From: Demequina rhizosphaerae
GTDB taxonomy: Bacteria; Actinomycetota; Actinomycetes; Actinomycetales; Demequinaceae
DNA: 64,000 nt
Assembly (NCBI RefSeq): GCF_000971255.1
Contig: NZ_BBMC01000009.1
Coordinates: forward strand, 62,001-126,000
Reading direction: 5' to 3'
The notes under the pieces were generated by a model that saw only the letters and a program-made list of their open reading frames with translations, ran no database searches and was not told the origin of the DNA. The position numbers and the translations under genes are program-made. The number at the start of each line of letters is the position of its first letter. Position 1 is the first letter of the stretch. This document shows positions 17,979 through 26,523 of this stretch, one piece after another.

Positions 17979-18746
17979 CTACGAGGGCTTGCGGCCCACC
18001 CAGCGGAGCATGGCGAGCATGGTGAGCGCGCCCGCGACGGCGCCGCCCAGGTGGCCCTGCCACGAGATGCCGGGGATGACGAAGCCGAGCACGAGCCACA
18101 GGCCCGCCGTGGTGACGAGCGCGCGGAAGTCGAGCCGGAGCTTCGACAGCACGACGGCGTACGCGGCGATGACGCCGAAGATGGCGCCGGAGGCTCCGCC
18201 GTGCGCGCCGCCGTCCGCGAGGAGCTCGACCGCGGCCGAGCTGCCCAGCAGCGAGACGCCGTAGAGCAGCCCGAAGCGGAGCCGCCCGAGGATGGGTTCG
18301 AGCTGCGAGCCGAACTGCCACAGCACCAGCATGTTCATCGCGATGTGCCAGATGGAGAAGTGGACGAAGCCGGAGCTGATCCAGCGGTACCACTCGTCGC
18401 CGACGCCCATCGTGGCCTCGCCCGCGGCGGGCAGGAGCGCCCAGCGCGCCCACCACAGCTGCTTGCCGAGCACCAGGTAGCCGTACGCGAACGCCGCGAC
18501 GTTCGCGATGACGAGGCTCACCGTCACATAGGGCGTGCCGTGGGCGGTGGTGAAGCCGAGGCGGTTGACCGTCGGCCGTGCGGACGCGCGCGCCTCGCGC
18601 ACGCAGTCGACGCACTGGATCCCCACCGGCGCCGGGCGCTGGCACTCCGGGCAGGCGGGGCGTCCGCAACGCTGGCAGCGGACGTAGGACACCCGGTCCG
18701 GGTGCCGCGGGCACGTGGGCGCAGCGGCACCCGGATCCTGGGTCAT
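17979..18746 (-). CDS. Rhomboid-family intramembrane serine protease with zinc-ribbon head
   Basis: 255 residues. The first 45 contain seven regularly spaced cysteines (CPRH, CQRCGRPACPEC, CVDC), a B-box/zinc-ribbon-like module common in actinobacterial rhomboids. Six membrane segments follow; the nucleophile serine is in GGASGAIFG and the partner histidine in WQGHLGGAVAG. It cleaves single-pass membrane proteins within the bilayer; the substrate is unknown. Its conserved place between crgA and the cyclophilin is normal for the phylum. It is 7 nt downstream of the cyclophilin gene on the same strand. Confidence 0.92.
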   Translation of the reverse strand: MTQDPGAAAPTCPRHPDRVSYVRCQRCGRPACPECQRPAPVGIQCVDCVREARASARPTVNRLGFTTAHGTPYVTVSLVIANVAAFAYGYLVLGKQLWWARWALLPAAGEATMGVGDEWYRWISSGFVHFSIWHIAMNMLVLWQFGSQLEPILGRLRFGLLYGVSLLGSSAAVELLADGGAHGGASGAIFGVIAAYAVVLSKLRLDFRALVTTAGLWLVLGFVIPGISWQGHLGGAVAGALTMLAMLRWVGRKPS

Positions 18747-18753
18747 GCGAGCC

Positions 18754-19302
18754 TTACTCGGAGATCGTGACGCCGGTGATCACGACGTCCTGCTGCGGAC
18801 GGTCGCGGCCATCGGTGGGCGTGCTCGCGATCGCGTCGACGACGGCCTTGGACTCGTCGTCCGCGACCTTGCCGAAGATCGTGTGCTTGCCGTTGAGCCA
18901 GCTCGGCTTGTCCACGGTGATGAAGAACTGCGAGCCGTTGGTGCCGCCGGGGCGGCCGGTGATGGGGTTGAGGCGCTGGCCGGCGTTCGCCATCGCGAGC
19001 AGGTAGGGCTCGTCGAAGCGGAGCTCCGGGTGGATCTCGTCGTCGAAGTTGTAGCCCGGGCCGCCGGTGCCGGTGCCGAGCGGGCAGCCGCCCTGGATCA
19101 TGAAGCCCGAGATGACGCGGTGGAAGACGAGGCCGTCGTAGAACGGCTTGGTCGACTTCTCGCCCGTCTTCGGGTCCTTCCACTCCTTCTCGCCGGTGGC
19201 GAGGCCCACGAAGTTCTTGACCGTCACGGGCGCGTGGTCGGGGTACAGCTCGATGCGGATGTCCCCTGCGGTGGTCTGAAGCGTTGCGATCATGACCGCC
19301 AT
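18754..19302 (-). CDS. ppiA: Peptidyl-prolyl cis-trans isomerase, cyclophilin type
   Basis: Cytoplasmic cyclophilin of 182 residues accelerating proline isomerisation. Family motifs: [44 protein letters not shown] and KHTIFGKV. Start ATG 19302 is placed about 10 nt after GAGGG; ATG 19293 (beginning MIATLQTT) is an alternative three residues shorter. Divergent from the amphipathic-helix protein gene at 19421. Confidence 0.93.
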   Translation of the reverse strand: MAVMIATLQTTAGDIRIELYPDHAPVTVKNFVGLATGEKEWKDPKTGEKSTKPFYDGLVFHRVISGFMIQGGCPLGTGTGGPGYNFDDEIHPELRFDEPYLLAMANAGQRLNPITGRPGGTNGSQFFITVDKPSWLNGKHTIFGKVADDESKAVVDAIASTPTDGRDRPQQDVVITGVTISE

Positions 19303-19420
19303 TGTTCCATGGCCCTCGCCACCACGCGCCTCAAGTGGCACGATGGATGGAAGGGTTGAGGACGAGTGCCGGTTGTCCGATGAGAAGGATGAATCAGGCA
19401 CGGACCAGGAGGAGCGCAAC

Positions 19421-20314
19421 ATGGGCAAGGTTTCTTTCCAGAGCTTCGACGCCGACAAGGCGCGCGATCAGGCGGCCGACGCGGCGAAGCAGGCGCGGGT
19501 GGCCGCACGCGAGGCGTCGGACGCCGCCCGCAAGGCCGCGAAGCGTGCCAAGGAGTGGGCCGAGCCCCAGTACGAGAGCGCCAAGGAGTGGGCGACGCCG
19601 CGCGCCAAGGACGCGTACCACAAGGGCGCGAAGAAGGCCTCGCCGTACGTGCACAAGGCCGGCGACACCACCGAGCACTGGGTCGACGTCGCGCACGCCG
19701 CGATCGTCGGTGCCGCGATCCCCGCGGTGCTGGCGGCGGTGGACGATGCGGCGGGCGCCGAGGACGAGAAGGGCGGCCGTGGCTGGGGTCGCGTCCTCGT
19801 GCCGATCGCCCTCGCCGCTGCGGCGGGTGCCGCCGTGGTCGTGTGGGCGCGCCGGGACCGCGACCGTGACCCGTGGGCGGGCGAGGACGAGGAGTGGGAG
19901 TTCGCCGCCGAGGGCGACTTCAAGGACAACCTCCGTCGCAACGTGAACAAGGCCGTCGACGCCGCCGCGGACGCCGCCAAGAAGGCCGCGGACGCCGCGA
20001 CCGCCGCGGCTAACGCCGCCGCCGAGGTCATCAACGACAAGGCCGGCCCCACGTACGAGAAGGTGCGCGAGGCCGCCGGCCCCGCCGCCGAGCAGATCCG
20101 CGACACCGCGGTGACCGAGGCCAAGAAGGTCGCCGACGTCGCCGGCCCGGCCTTCACCAAGGTGAAGGACACCGCGATCACCGAGGCCAAGAAGGTCAAG
20201 GACGCGGCGGACGAGGCCCGCGCCCGCGCGGCCGAGGAGGTCGTCTCGACCATCGACGACGCCGAGGACGTGTGGGAGGACGTGGCCGAGGAGGCCAAGC
20301 CCGACGAGAAGTAG
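19421..20314 (+). CDS. Alanine-rich amphipathic-helix membrane protein, unknown function
   Basis: I do not recognise a named family. The 297-residue product is dominated by helical heptad/11-mer patterns of Ala with Lys, Asp and Glu, resembling apolipoprotein- or LEA-like repeats. Residues 1-95 are amphipathic, a single membrane segment lies at about 126-146 ([20 protein letters not shown]), and residues 165-285 carry repeats such as [14 protein letters not shown] and [19 protein letters not shown] at 19407-19412 supports ATG 19421. Monocistronic, ended by a 20-bp perfect hairpin. A membrane-tethered surface-coating or stress-protective role is only a guess. Confidence 0.82.
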   Translation: MGKVSFQSFDADKARDQAADAAKQARVAAREASDAARKAAKRAKEWAEPQYESAKEWATPRAKDAYHKGAKKASPYVHKAGDTTEHWVDVAHAAIVGAAIPAVLAAVDDAAGAEDEKGGRGWGRVLVPIALAAAAGAAVVVWARRDRDRDPWAGEDEEWEFAAEGDFKDNLRRNVNKAVDAAADAAKKAADAATAAANAAAEVINDKAGPTYEKVREAAGPAAEQIRDTAVTEAKKVADVAGPAFTKVKDTAITEAKKVKDAADEARARAAEEVVSTIDDAEDVWEDVAEEAKPDEK

Positions 20315-20322
20315 CGGCACCC

Positions 20323-20367
20323 GACGCGAGCGGGGCCCGGCCATGGCGGCCGGGCCCCGCTCGCGTC
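20323..20367 (+). terminator. 20-bp perfect-stem terminator
   Basis: Arms 20323-20342 and 20348-20367 are perfectly complementary with a 5-nt loop (ATGGC). It lies 8 nt after the stop of the amphipathic-helix gene and insulates the HMA-protein promoter just downstream. Confidence 0.85.
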
Positions 20368-20382
20368 TCCCGGGACCAAGGG

Positions 20383-20414
20383 TTGACCTTGCCCCGGGCT
20401 GGAAGGAATACGGT
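20383..20414 (+). promoter_or_regulatory. CueR/MerR-type promoter with over-long spacer
   Basis: TTGACC at 20383-20388 and TACGGT at 20409-20414 are separated by 20 bp instead of 17. The spacer holds ACCTTGC...GGAAGGA (20386-20407), which resembles the ACCTTCC-N7-GGAAGGT dyad bound by CueR-like copper sensors. MerR-family activators work on such stretched promoters. No MerR-family gene lies in the window. Confidence 0.55.
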
Positions 20415-20420
20415 CGTGGC

Positions 20421-20822
20421 ATGGAGATCATGAGCCACGTGCCCGGGACCGTCGTCGAGCTCGCCGTGTCGGGCATGACCTGCGACGGCTGCTCGTCGTC
20501 CGTCGAGAAGGCCCTCACCGGCCTCGCCGGCGTCCGCTCGGCGTCGGTCGACCACGCCAGCGGCCGCGCCGTCGTCCTGCTGGACGCCGAGACCGCCGCC
20601 GAGGACTTCGCCTTCGACGCCGACGCCGCGATCCACGACGCCGGCTACACCCTCGAGGGCGCCCAGGCCCGCCCCGAGCGCGCCAAGCGCGCGGGCGGCG
20701 GCGGCTGCGGTGGCGGCGGCGCCTGCGGCTGCGGCGGGGCCGAGGCGAAGGCCCCCGAGCCCGTCGCGGTCGCCGTCGACGACGCCTCGTGCTGCGGCGG
20801 CGGCTCCGACAGCTGCTGCTGA
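20421..20822 (+). CDS. HMA-domain metal chaperone with cysteine-rich tail
   Basis: 133 residues. Residues 10-80 are a heavy-metal-associated domain with the copper-binding motif GMTCDGC (Cys21, Cys24). The C-terminal 40 residues are unusual: a glycine/cysteine stretch (GGGGCGGGGACGCGG), an acidic spacer, and the ending SCCGGGSDSCC, giving seven further cysteines. A Cu(I) chaperone or metal-storage role follows from the domain and from the CueR-like promoter. ATG 20421 is 6 nt after the -10 element with no ribosome binding site, so the mRNA is probably leaderless. No copper ATPase is nearby. Confidence 0.85.
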   Translation: MEIMSHVPGTVVELAVSGMTCDGCSSSVEKALTGLAGVRSASVDHASGRAVVLLDAETAAEDFAFDADAAIHDAGYTLEGAQARPERAKRAGGGGCGGGGACGCGGAEAKAPEPVAVAVDDASCCGGGSDSCC

Positions 20823-20824
20823 GC

Positions 20825-20893
20825 CTCAGGCGGCGCGGAAGACCGCGCTCAGGCCGCGCGGGAGACCGCGCTCAGGCGGCGCGGGAGACCGCG
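20825..20893. repeat. Three tandem 23-bp repeats at a gene end
   Basis: Units at 20825-20847, 20848-20870 and 20871-20893 follow the pattern CTCAGG(C/G)...GACCGCG with one or two substitutions each. The third unit covers the last codons and stop of the minus-strand cache-domain gene; the other two repeat that same gene end downstream of its stop. Confidence 0.85.
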
Positions 20894-21588
20894 AGCGTGC
20901 CGCCGCACCCCGGGACGGGGTGCCACTCGCACGACCATCCGAGGCGGCGCGCGGGCGTGCCCGGCTCGACGGCCGCATCGGTCGCCGCGATGACGCGTCC
21001 GGCCGCCGTGCCCAGCACGGCGGGCACCGAGGCGGCGCCGATGACGCCGTCGGTGAGCCGCTCGAGCCGCGCGACGGAGAGATCCGCGCCGACCACGCCG
21101 GCCACGCGGCCGTCGGCCTCGACGGGCATGGTGAGCGTGAGCGTGAGCTCGTCGGTGCACAGGTAGTCGACGTACGGGCCGGCGAGGTACGCGCCGCGCC
21201 CGAGGACCGCGCCGCGCCACCACTCGAGGCGCGTGTAGTCGTGGAAGGACTCGTCGAGCGGGTCCTCGATCGACACGAGCCGGCGCAACGTGCCCGGTCG
21301 TCCGCCGAGGCCCACGCCGTTGGCCGCGCTCGCCCACCAGGCGAGGTGCCACGGGGCGTCCTCGAGGAAGCCCGGCGCCGCGACGAAGCCGGCGCCGAGG
21401 GTCGGCCGCGAGTCGGCGAGCGACGGCGCGACCAGCCACTCGACCGCCTCGTCGACGTCGGCGGCACGGGCGTCACCGCCGGACAGCACGCCCTCGAGCC
21501 GGTCGCGCCAGTCCGACACCTCGGCGAACAGGGGCGCGAGGGAGGCGCCGAGCACGTCGGCCATCTCGAGGATCGCGGCGGTGATCAT
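20872..21588 (-). CDS. Cache-domain protein, probable ligand sensor
   Basis: A 238-residue protein resembling an extracytoplasmic dCache/PDC sensor domain: a helical first part, then GAFL-type loops and the signature VAGVVGADLSVARLERL, which is characteristic of the cache fold. There is no signal peptide, membrane helix or output domain, so it probably acts in the cytoplasm. It overlaps the GntR regulator by 4 nt (ATGA), suggesting a sensing partner or modulator of that regulator or the divergent importer. Reaction, if any, unknown. Confidence 0.75.
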   Translation of the reverse strand: MITAAILEMADVLGASLAPLFAEVSDWRDRLEGVLSGGDARAADVDEAVEWLVAPSLADSRPTLGAGFVAAPGFLEDAPWHLAWWASAANGVGLGGRPGTLRRLVSIEDPLDESFHDYTRLEWWRGAVLGRGAYLAGPYVDYLCTDELTLTLTMPVEADGRVAGVVGADLSVARLERLTDGVIGAASVPAVLGTAAGRVIAATDAAVEPGTPARRLGWSCEWHPVPGCGGTLAVSRAA

Positions 21589-22346
21589 CGCTCCGCCGCC
21601 TCGCGGACCGCGAGCAGGCGGTCGACCAGCCAGCCCACCTGCTCGACCACGACGGCGCGGGCCTCCTCGGGGCTCTCGTCCGCGATCGCGGCGATGAGCC
21701 GGCGGTGCCGCGCGGCGTTGCCCGCCACGACGGCCTGCTCCTGGAGCGCGATCCACAGCAGCGGGCCGAACTCCGCCTGCAGCCTCACCTGCTCGGACAC
21801 GAGCCGCGCCGAGCGGGACAGCGCCGCCACCTCGAGGCGGATGCCGTTCTCCGCGCGCCGCGCCGCCGCGCCGTTCGCGGCCGCGCCGCCCTCGACGAGC
21901 AGCGCGAGCGAGTCCACCTCGTCGGGCGTGGCGAAGAGGGCTGCGCGCTCGGCCGCGCCGGCGGCGATGAGCCCGTAGACGAGACCCATGTCGCGCAACT
22001 CGACGCGCGACATGGCGGCGAGCCGCGAGACGAGCGCCGTCCGCGCATCGTCCCCGCTGCCGCACACGAAGCTGCCGCCCGCGCGCCCGCGGCGCGTCTC
22101 GATGAGCCCCGCCGAGCGCAGCGACTCGAGCGCCTCGCGCGCGGTCACGGTCGCGACGCCGAACTGGCGGCCGAGCTCCTGCTCGGTCGGGAGGCGCTCG
22201 CCCTGCTCGAGCAGGCCCAGCTGGATCGCGTCGGCGAGGCGCTGCGCGACGGCGTCCGCGCGGCCCACGGGCGCGAGCGGCGCGAAGATCGCCGCGTGCG
22301 TCGCCGACCGCGCGGCGGCGGCCCCCGGACCCCACGACATGCCCAT
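21585..22346 (-). CDS. GntR-family (FadR-type) transcriptional regulator
   Basis: 253 residues. Winged helix at about 30-95 (LADAIQLGLLEQGERLPTEQELGRQFGVATVTAREALESL, RRGRAGGSFV) followed by an all-helical FadR/FCD-like ligand domain. ATG 22346 is preceded by GGGAAGGGAG, a good ribosome binding site. Divergent from the polyamine-type ABC transporter with 130 bp between starts, so it very likely controls that importer, with the co-transcribed cache protein as an accessory. Confidence 0.88.
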   Translation of the reverse strand: MGMSWGPGAAAARSATHAAIFAPLAPVGRADAVAQRLADAIQLGLLEQGERLPTEQELGRQFGVATVTAREALESLRSAGLIETRRGRAGGSFVCGSGDDARTALVSRLAAMSRVELRDMGLVYGLIAAGAAERAALFATPDEVDSLALLVEGGAAANGAAARRAENGIRLEVAALSRSARLVSEQVRLQAEFGPLLWIALQEQAVVAGNAARHRRLIAAIADESPEEARAVVVEQVGWLVDRLLAVREAAER

Positions 22347-22450
22347 GGCACTCCCTTCCCCGGCCGCCATTGTCGCCGCCGCCGGCGCCCCCGCAAAGGT
22401 CTGGGTCCAGAGATTTAATCGAGTTGTTACACGGCGGGCCTTGCATATGA

Positions 22451-22466
22451 CATCTGGAACTAGATG
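22451..22466. promoter_or_regulatory. Candidate GntR operator upstream of ABC operon
   Basis: CATCT (22451-22455) and AGATG (22462-22466) are inverted arms with a 6-nt centre. The site lies 10 nt before the ATP-binding-protein start, in the shared control region with the divergent GntR gene, so a bound repressor would cover the transcription start. Confidence 0.45.
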
Positions 22467-22476
22467 AATAGCCCGC

Positions 22477-23484
<1,008 letters not shown>

Positions 23485-23535
23485 CCGCACCACCCGCACC
23501 ACCCGCAGCACCACCACCTAGGAAAGGAAGTCCCC

Positions 23536-24699
23536 GTGTCGAAGTCCCTGTCCCGCACGGCCCTCCGGGCCGGCCTCGCGTCCGTCGCGGTCGCCTCTCT
23601 CGCCGCCTGCGGCACGTCCAGCTCGGACGCCGGCTCCGAGGCCGCCTCCGAGCTCGGCGACACCGAGGGCGCGGTCTCGATCCTCGCGTGGCCCGGCTAC
23701 GTCGAGGACGGCAGCAACGACGCGTCCGTCGACTGGGTGTCCGGCTTCGAGGAGGCGACCGGCTGCATGGTCGACGCCAAGACGTACGGCACCTCCGACG
23801 AGGCCTACCAGCTCATGCAGAGCGGCGGCTACGACGTGGTCGCGGCCTCGGGCGACCTCACGCTCCGCCTCATCGCCGCGGACCTCGTCGCGCCGGTCAA
23901 CACCGACCTGCTCGAGAGCTACGACGGGATCTTCGGCTTCCTCAAGGACAAGGAGTGGAACTCGGTCGACGGCGTCGCCTACGGCGTCCCGCACGGCTAC
24001 GGCGCGAACCTCCTCATGTACAACACCGAGGAGGTCACCCCGGCCCCCACGAGCTGGGACGTCGTGTTCGACAAGGCGTCGGACTACGCCGGCAAGGTCA
24101 CGGCGTACGACTCGCCCATCTACATCGCCGACGCGGCCGTCTACCTCATGACCCACAGCCCCGAGCTGGGCATCGAGAACCCGTACGCGCTCGACCAGGA
24201 CCAGTTCGACGCGGCCGTCGAGCTCCTCAAGAAGCAGAACGAGAGCATCGGCGAGTACTGGTCCGACTACCTCCTGGAGATCCAGGCCTTCGAGTCCGGC
24301 GACTCGGTCGCCGGCACCACCTGGCAGGTCATCCAGAACTCGATCTCGACGGGCAACACGGACGTGGTCCTGCCCGACGAGGGCGCGACCGGCTGGTCGG
24401 ACACCTGGATGATCGCGTCGGAGTCCGAGGCCCCCAACTGCGCGTACGCGTGGCTCGACTACATCGCGAGCCCCGAGGTCAACGCCCAGGCGACCGCCTA
24501 CTTCGGCGAGGCCCCCTCGTCCGAGGCGGCCTGCGACTTCCGCGACGACTGCGAGGCGTACCACGCGGGCGACGAGGAGTACGCGGCCCAGATCTGGTAC
24601 TGGACCACGCCGGTGAGCGACTGCGTCGACGGCCGTGAGGACGTCGAGTGCGTCGACTACTCCGAGTGGACCAAGGCCTGGCAGGAGATCAAGGGCTGA
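23536..24699 (+). CDS. Periplasmic-type solute-binding lipoprotein, PotD-like
   Basis: 387 residues with a lipoprotein signal peptide (SVAVASLAAC, lipid-modified Cys at residue 25). The mature part is a type II binding protein of the spermidine/putrescine group: SILAWPGYVEDGS near the start, YGVPHGYGANLLMYN, and a tryptophan/tyrosine-rich end (QIWYWTTP). At least six cysteines in the mature region (GCMVD, PNCAY, AACDF, DDCEA, SDCVD, VECVD) suggest disulfides. GTG 23536 follows GGAAAGGAAG. The exact ligand is not predictable. Confidence 0.9.
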   Translation: MSKSLSRTALRAGLASVAVASLAACGTSSSDAGSEAASELGDTEGAVSILAWPGYVEDGSNDASVDWVSGFEEATGCMVDAKTYGTSDEAYQLMQSGGYDVVAASGDLTLRLIAADLVAPVNTDLLESYDGIFGFLKDKEWNSVDGVAYGVPHGYGANLLMYNTEEVTPAPTSWDVVFDKASDYAGKVTAYDSPIYIADAAVYLMTHSPELGIENPYALDQDQFDAAVELLKKQNESIGEYWSDYLLEIQAFESGDSVAGTTWQVIQNSISTGNTDVVLPDEGATGWSDTWMIASESEAPNCAYAWLDYIASPEVNAQATAYFGEAPSSEAACDFRDDCEAYHAGDEEYAAQIWYWTTPVSDCVDGREDVECVDYSEWTKAWQEIKG

Positions 24700-24705
24700 C
24701 GCCGT

Positions 24706-24770
24706 GACGCGGGGACGATGCGCATCGTCCCCGCGTCCGCGCCGGGCCCCGCCCCCTTGGGGCCCGGCGC
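24706..24770. repeat. 32-bp perfect palindrome plus second hairpin between binding protein and permease
   Basis: 24706-24721 and 24722-24737 form a 32-bp palindrome without a loop, built from two inverted copies of the 9-mer GACGATGCG. Immediately after it, 24739-24749 and 24760-24770 form a second GC-rich hairpin (GCGCCGGGCCC and its complement). Such structures between a binding-protein gene and its permease genes commonly protect the upstream mRNA and reduce downstream expression. Confidence 0.8.
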
Positions 24771-24801
24771 ACCCATCCCCGCATCGTCCCGCGAAGGAAG
24801 C

Positions 24802-25668
24802 ATGACCACGCAACGCCTCTCCGCCTACCTGGCCCCGCGCCGCCGGCTCCGGCTCGCCGGGCTGCTCACCGCACCCGTGCTGTGGCTCGGACTCGTGTAC
24901 ATCGTCGCGCTCGCCGCGCTGCTCGTCACCGCGTTCTGGACCGTGAACGAGCTCACCGGCCAGGTGCAGATCGAGTGGACCACCGAGAACGTCGTCGAGG
25001 TGTTCACCGAGGCGCTCTACCGGACCGTCACGCTGCGCACCCTGGGCATCGCGCTGCTGGTCACCCTGATCGACATCGCGGTCGCCGTGCCGGTCGCGTT
25101 CTTCATGGCGAAGGTCGCGGGCACGCGCCTGCGCCACCTGCTCGTCGTCGCGGTGCTCGCCCCGCTGTGGGCGTCCTACCTGGTGAAGGTGTACGCGTGG
25201 CGCGCGCTGCTGTCCTCGGACGGGCTCATCGAGTGGGCCGCGTCCCCGTTCGGCGGCTCGACCCCCGGCTACGGCATCGTCGGGGTGGTCCTCACGCTGT
25301 CCTACCTGTGGCTGCCGTACGTCATCATGCCCATCTACGCGGGCTTCGACCGCGTCCCCGACCGCCTGCTCGAGGCCTCGGCGGACCTGGGCGCGAAGGG
25401 CTGGCGCACGCTGGTGTCGGTGGTGCTGCCGATGATCTGGCCGGCCATCATCGCGGGCTCGATCTTCGCGTTCTCGCTCAGCCTGGGCGACTACATCACC
25501 ACCAAGATCGTCGGCGGCGCCACGCAGATGATCGGCACGCTCGTCTACACGAATGTCGGCGCCGCGAACAACCTGCCGCTGGCCGCGGCGATCTCGCTCA
25601 TCCCCATCGGGATCATCCTCATCTACCTCGCCGCGGTCCGCCGGACCGGGGCGCTCAGGAGCCTCTGA
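24802..25668 (+). CDS. ABC permease, PotB-like
   Basis: 288-residue inner-membrane subunit with six helices and the EAA-type loop LLEASADLGAKGWRTLVSVVLPM that contacts the ATPase. ATG 24802 follows GAAGGAAG. The upstream in-frame extension would run through the palindromes and is unlikely. The stop shares a base with the next start (TGATG). Confidence 0.92.
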   Translation: MTTQRLSAYLAPRRRLRLAGLLTAPVLWLGLVYIVALAALLVTAFWTVNELTGQVQIEWTTENVVEVFTEALYRTVTLRTLGIALLVTLIDIAVAVPVAFFMAKVAGTRLRHLLVVAVLAPLWASYLVKVYAWRALLSSDGLIEWAASPFGGSTPGYGIVGVVLTLSYLWLPYVIMPIYAGFDRVPDRLLEASADLGAKGWRTLVSVVLPMIWPAIIAGSIFAFSLSLGDYITTKIVGGATQMIGTLVYTNVGAANNLPLAAAISLIPIGIILIYLAAVRRTGALRSL

Positions 25669-26474
25669 TGCAGCTCGGACGCACCGCCCGCATCGTCCTC
25701 GGCACCATCACCGTCGTGGTGCTCGGGCTCGTCTACCTGCCCCTCGGCGTGGTCTTCCTCAACTCGATCAGCACCTCGGAGAGCCTGTCGTGGCCCCCGC
25801 CGGGCTTCACGCTCGAGTGGTGGGGTCGCGCGCTGGAGAGCACCGGCGCGCTCGAGGCCCTCGGCACGTCCGTGGTGGTGGCGCTCATCGCGTCCGCGAT
25901 CGCCCTCGTGCTCGGGACGCTCGCGGCGATTGCGCTGTCCCGCTACCGGTTCTTCGGCAAGGAGACGGTCAACCTCCTCATCGTGCTGCCGATCGCGCTG
26001 CCCGGCATCGTCACCGGCATCGCGCTCAACAACGCGTTCCGCACGCTCATGGGCGTCGACCTGGCGATGTGGACGCTCGTCGTCGCGCACGCGACGTTCT
26101 GCATCGTCACCGTCTACAACAACGCGTTCGCGCGGCTCAACGCCTCCGGCACGCGCCTCGAGGAGGCGTCGATGGACCTGGGCGCAGGGCTGTTCACCAC
26201 GTTCCGGCTGGTGACGTTCCCGTACCTCAAGTCCTCGCTCATGGCGGGCGGGCTGCTCGCGTTCGCGCTGAGCTTCGACGAGATCATCGTCACCACGTTC
26301 ACCGCCGGCACCGGCGTCGCGACGCTGCCGCTGTGGATCCTCCAGAACATGTTCCGCCCGTCGCAGGCCCCGGTGGTCGCGGTGATCGCGGTGATCCTCG
26401 CGGTGCTCTCGGTGATCCCGCTCGCGATCGCGCAGCGGCTCACCGCGAAGGACGCGGCGGCCGTCGCGCGCTAG
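25668..26474 (+). CDS. ABC permease, PotC-like
   Basis: 268 residues, six membrane helices, ATPase-contact loop RLEEASMDLGAGLFTTFRLVTFPYLKSS. Second permease of the importer, translationally coupled to the first by TGATG. Last gene of the operon and convergent with the glycoside hydrolase gene 49 bp away; a copy of the 9-mer GACGATGCG lies 1 nt after the stop. Confidence 0.92.
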   Translation: MQLGRTARIVLGTITVVVLGLVYLPLGVVFLNSISTSESLSWPPPGFTLEWWGRALESTGALEALGTSVVVALIASAIALVLGTLAAIALSRYRFFGKETVNLLIVLPIALPGIVTGIALNNAFRTLMGVDLAMWTLVVAHATFCIVTVYNNAFARLNASGTRLEEASMDLGAGLFTTFRLVTFPYLKSSLMAGGLLAFALSFDEIIVTTFTAGTGVATLPLWILQNMFRPSQAPVVAVIAVILAVLSVIPLAIAQRLTAKDAAAVAR

Positions 26475-26523
26475 GGACGATGCGCGGGTCCGGCGGGCGG
26501 GCAGCCCGGCGCGTGCCTCGCCT

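Noticed and set aside
24718..24801. Earlier in-frame start for the PotB-like permease
   Set aside because: It would translate the palindromes; ATG 24802 has GAAGGAAG and gives the normal N-terminus.
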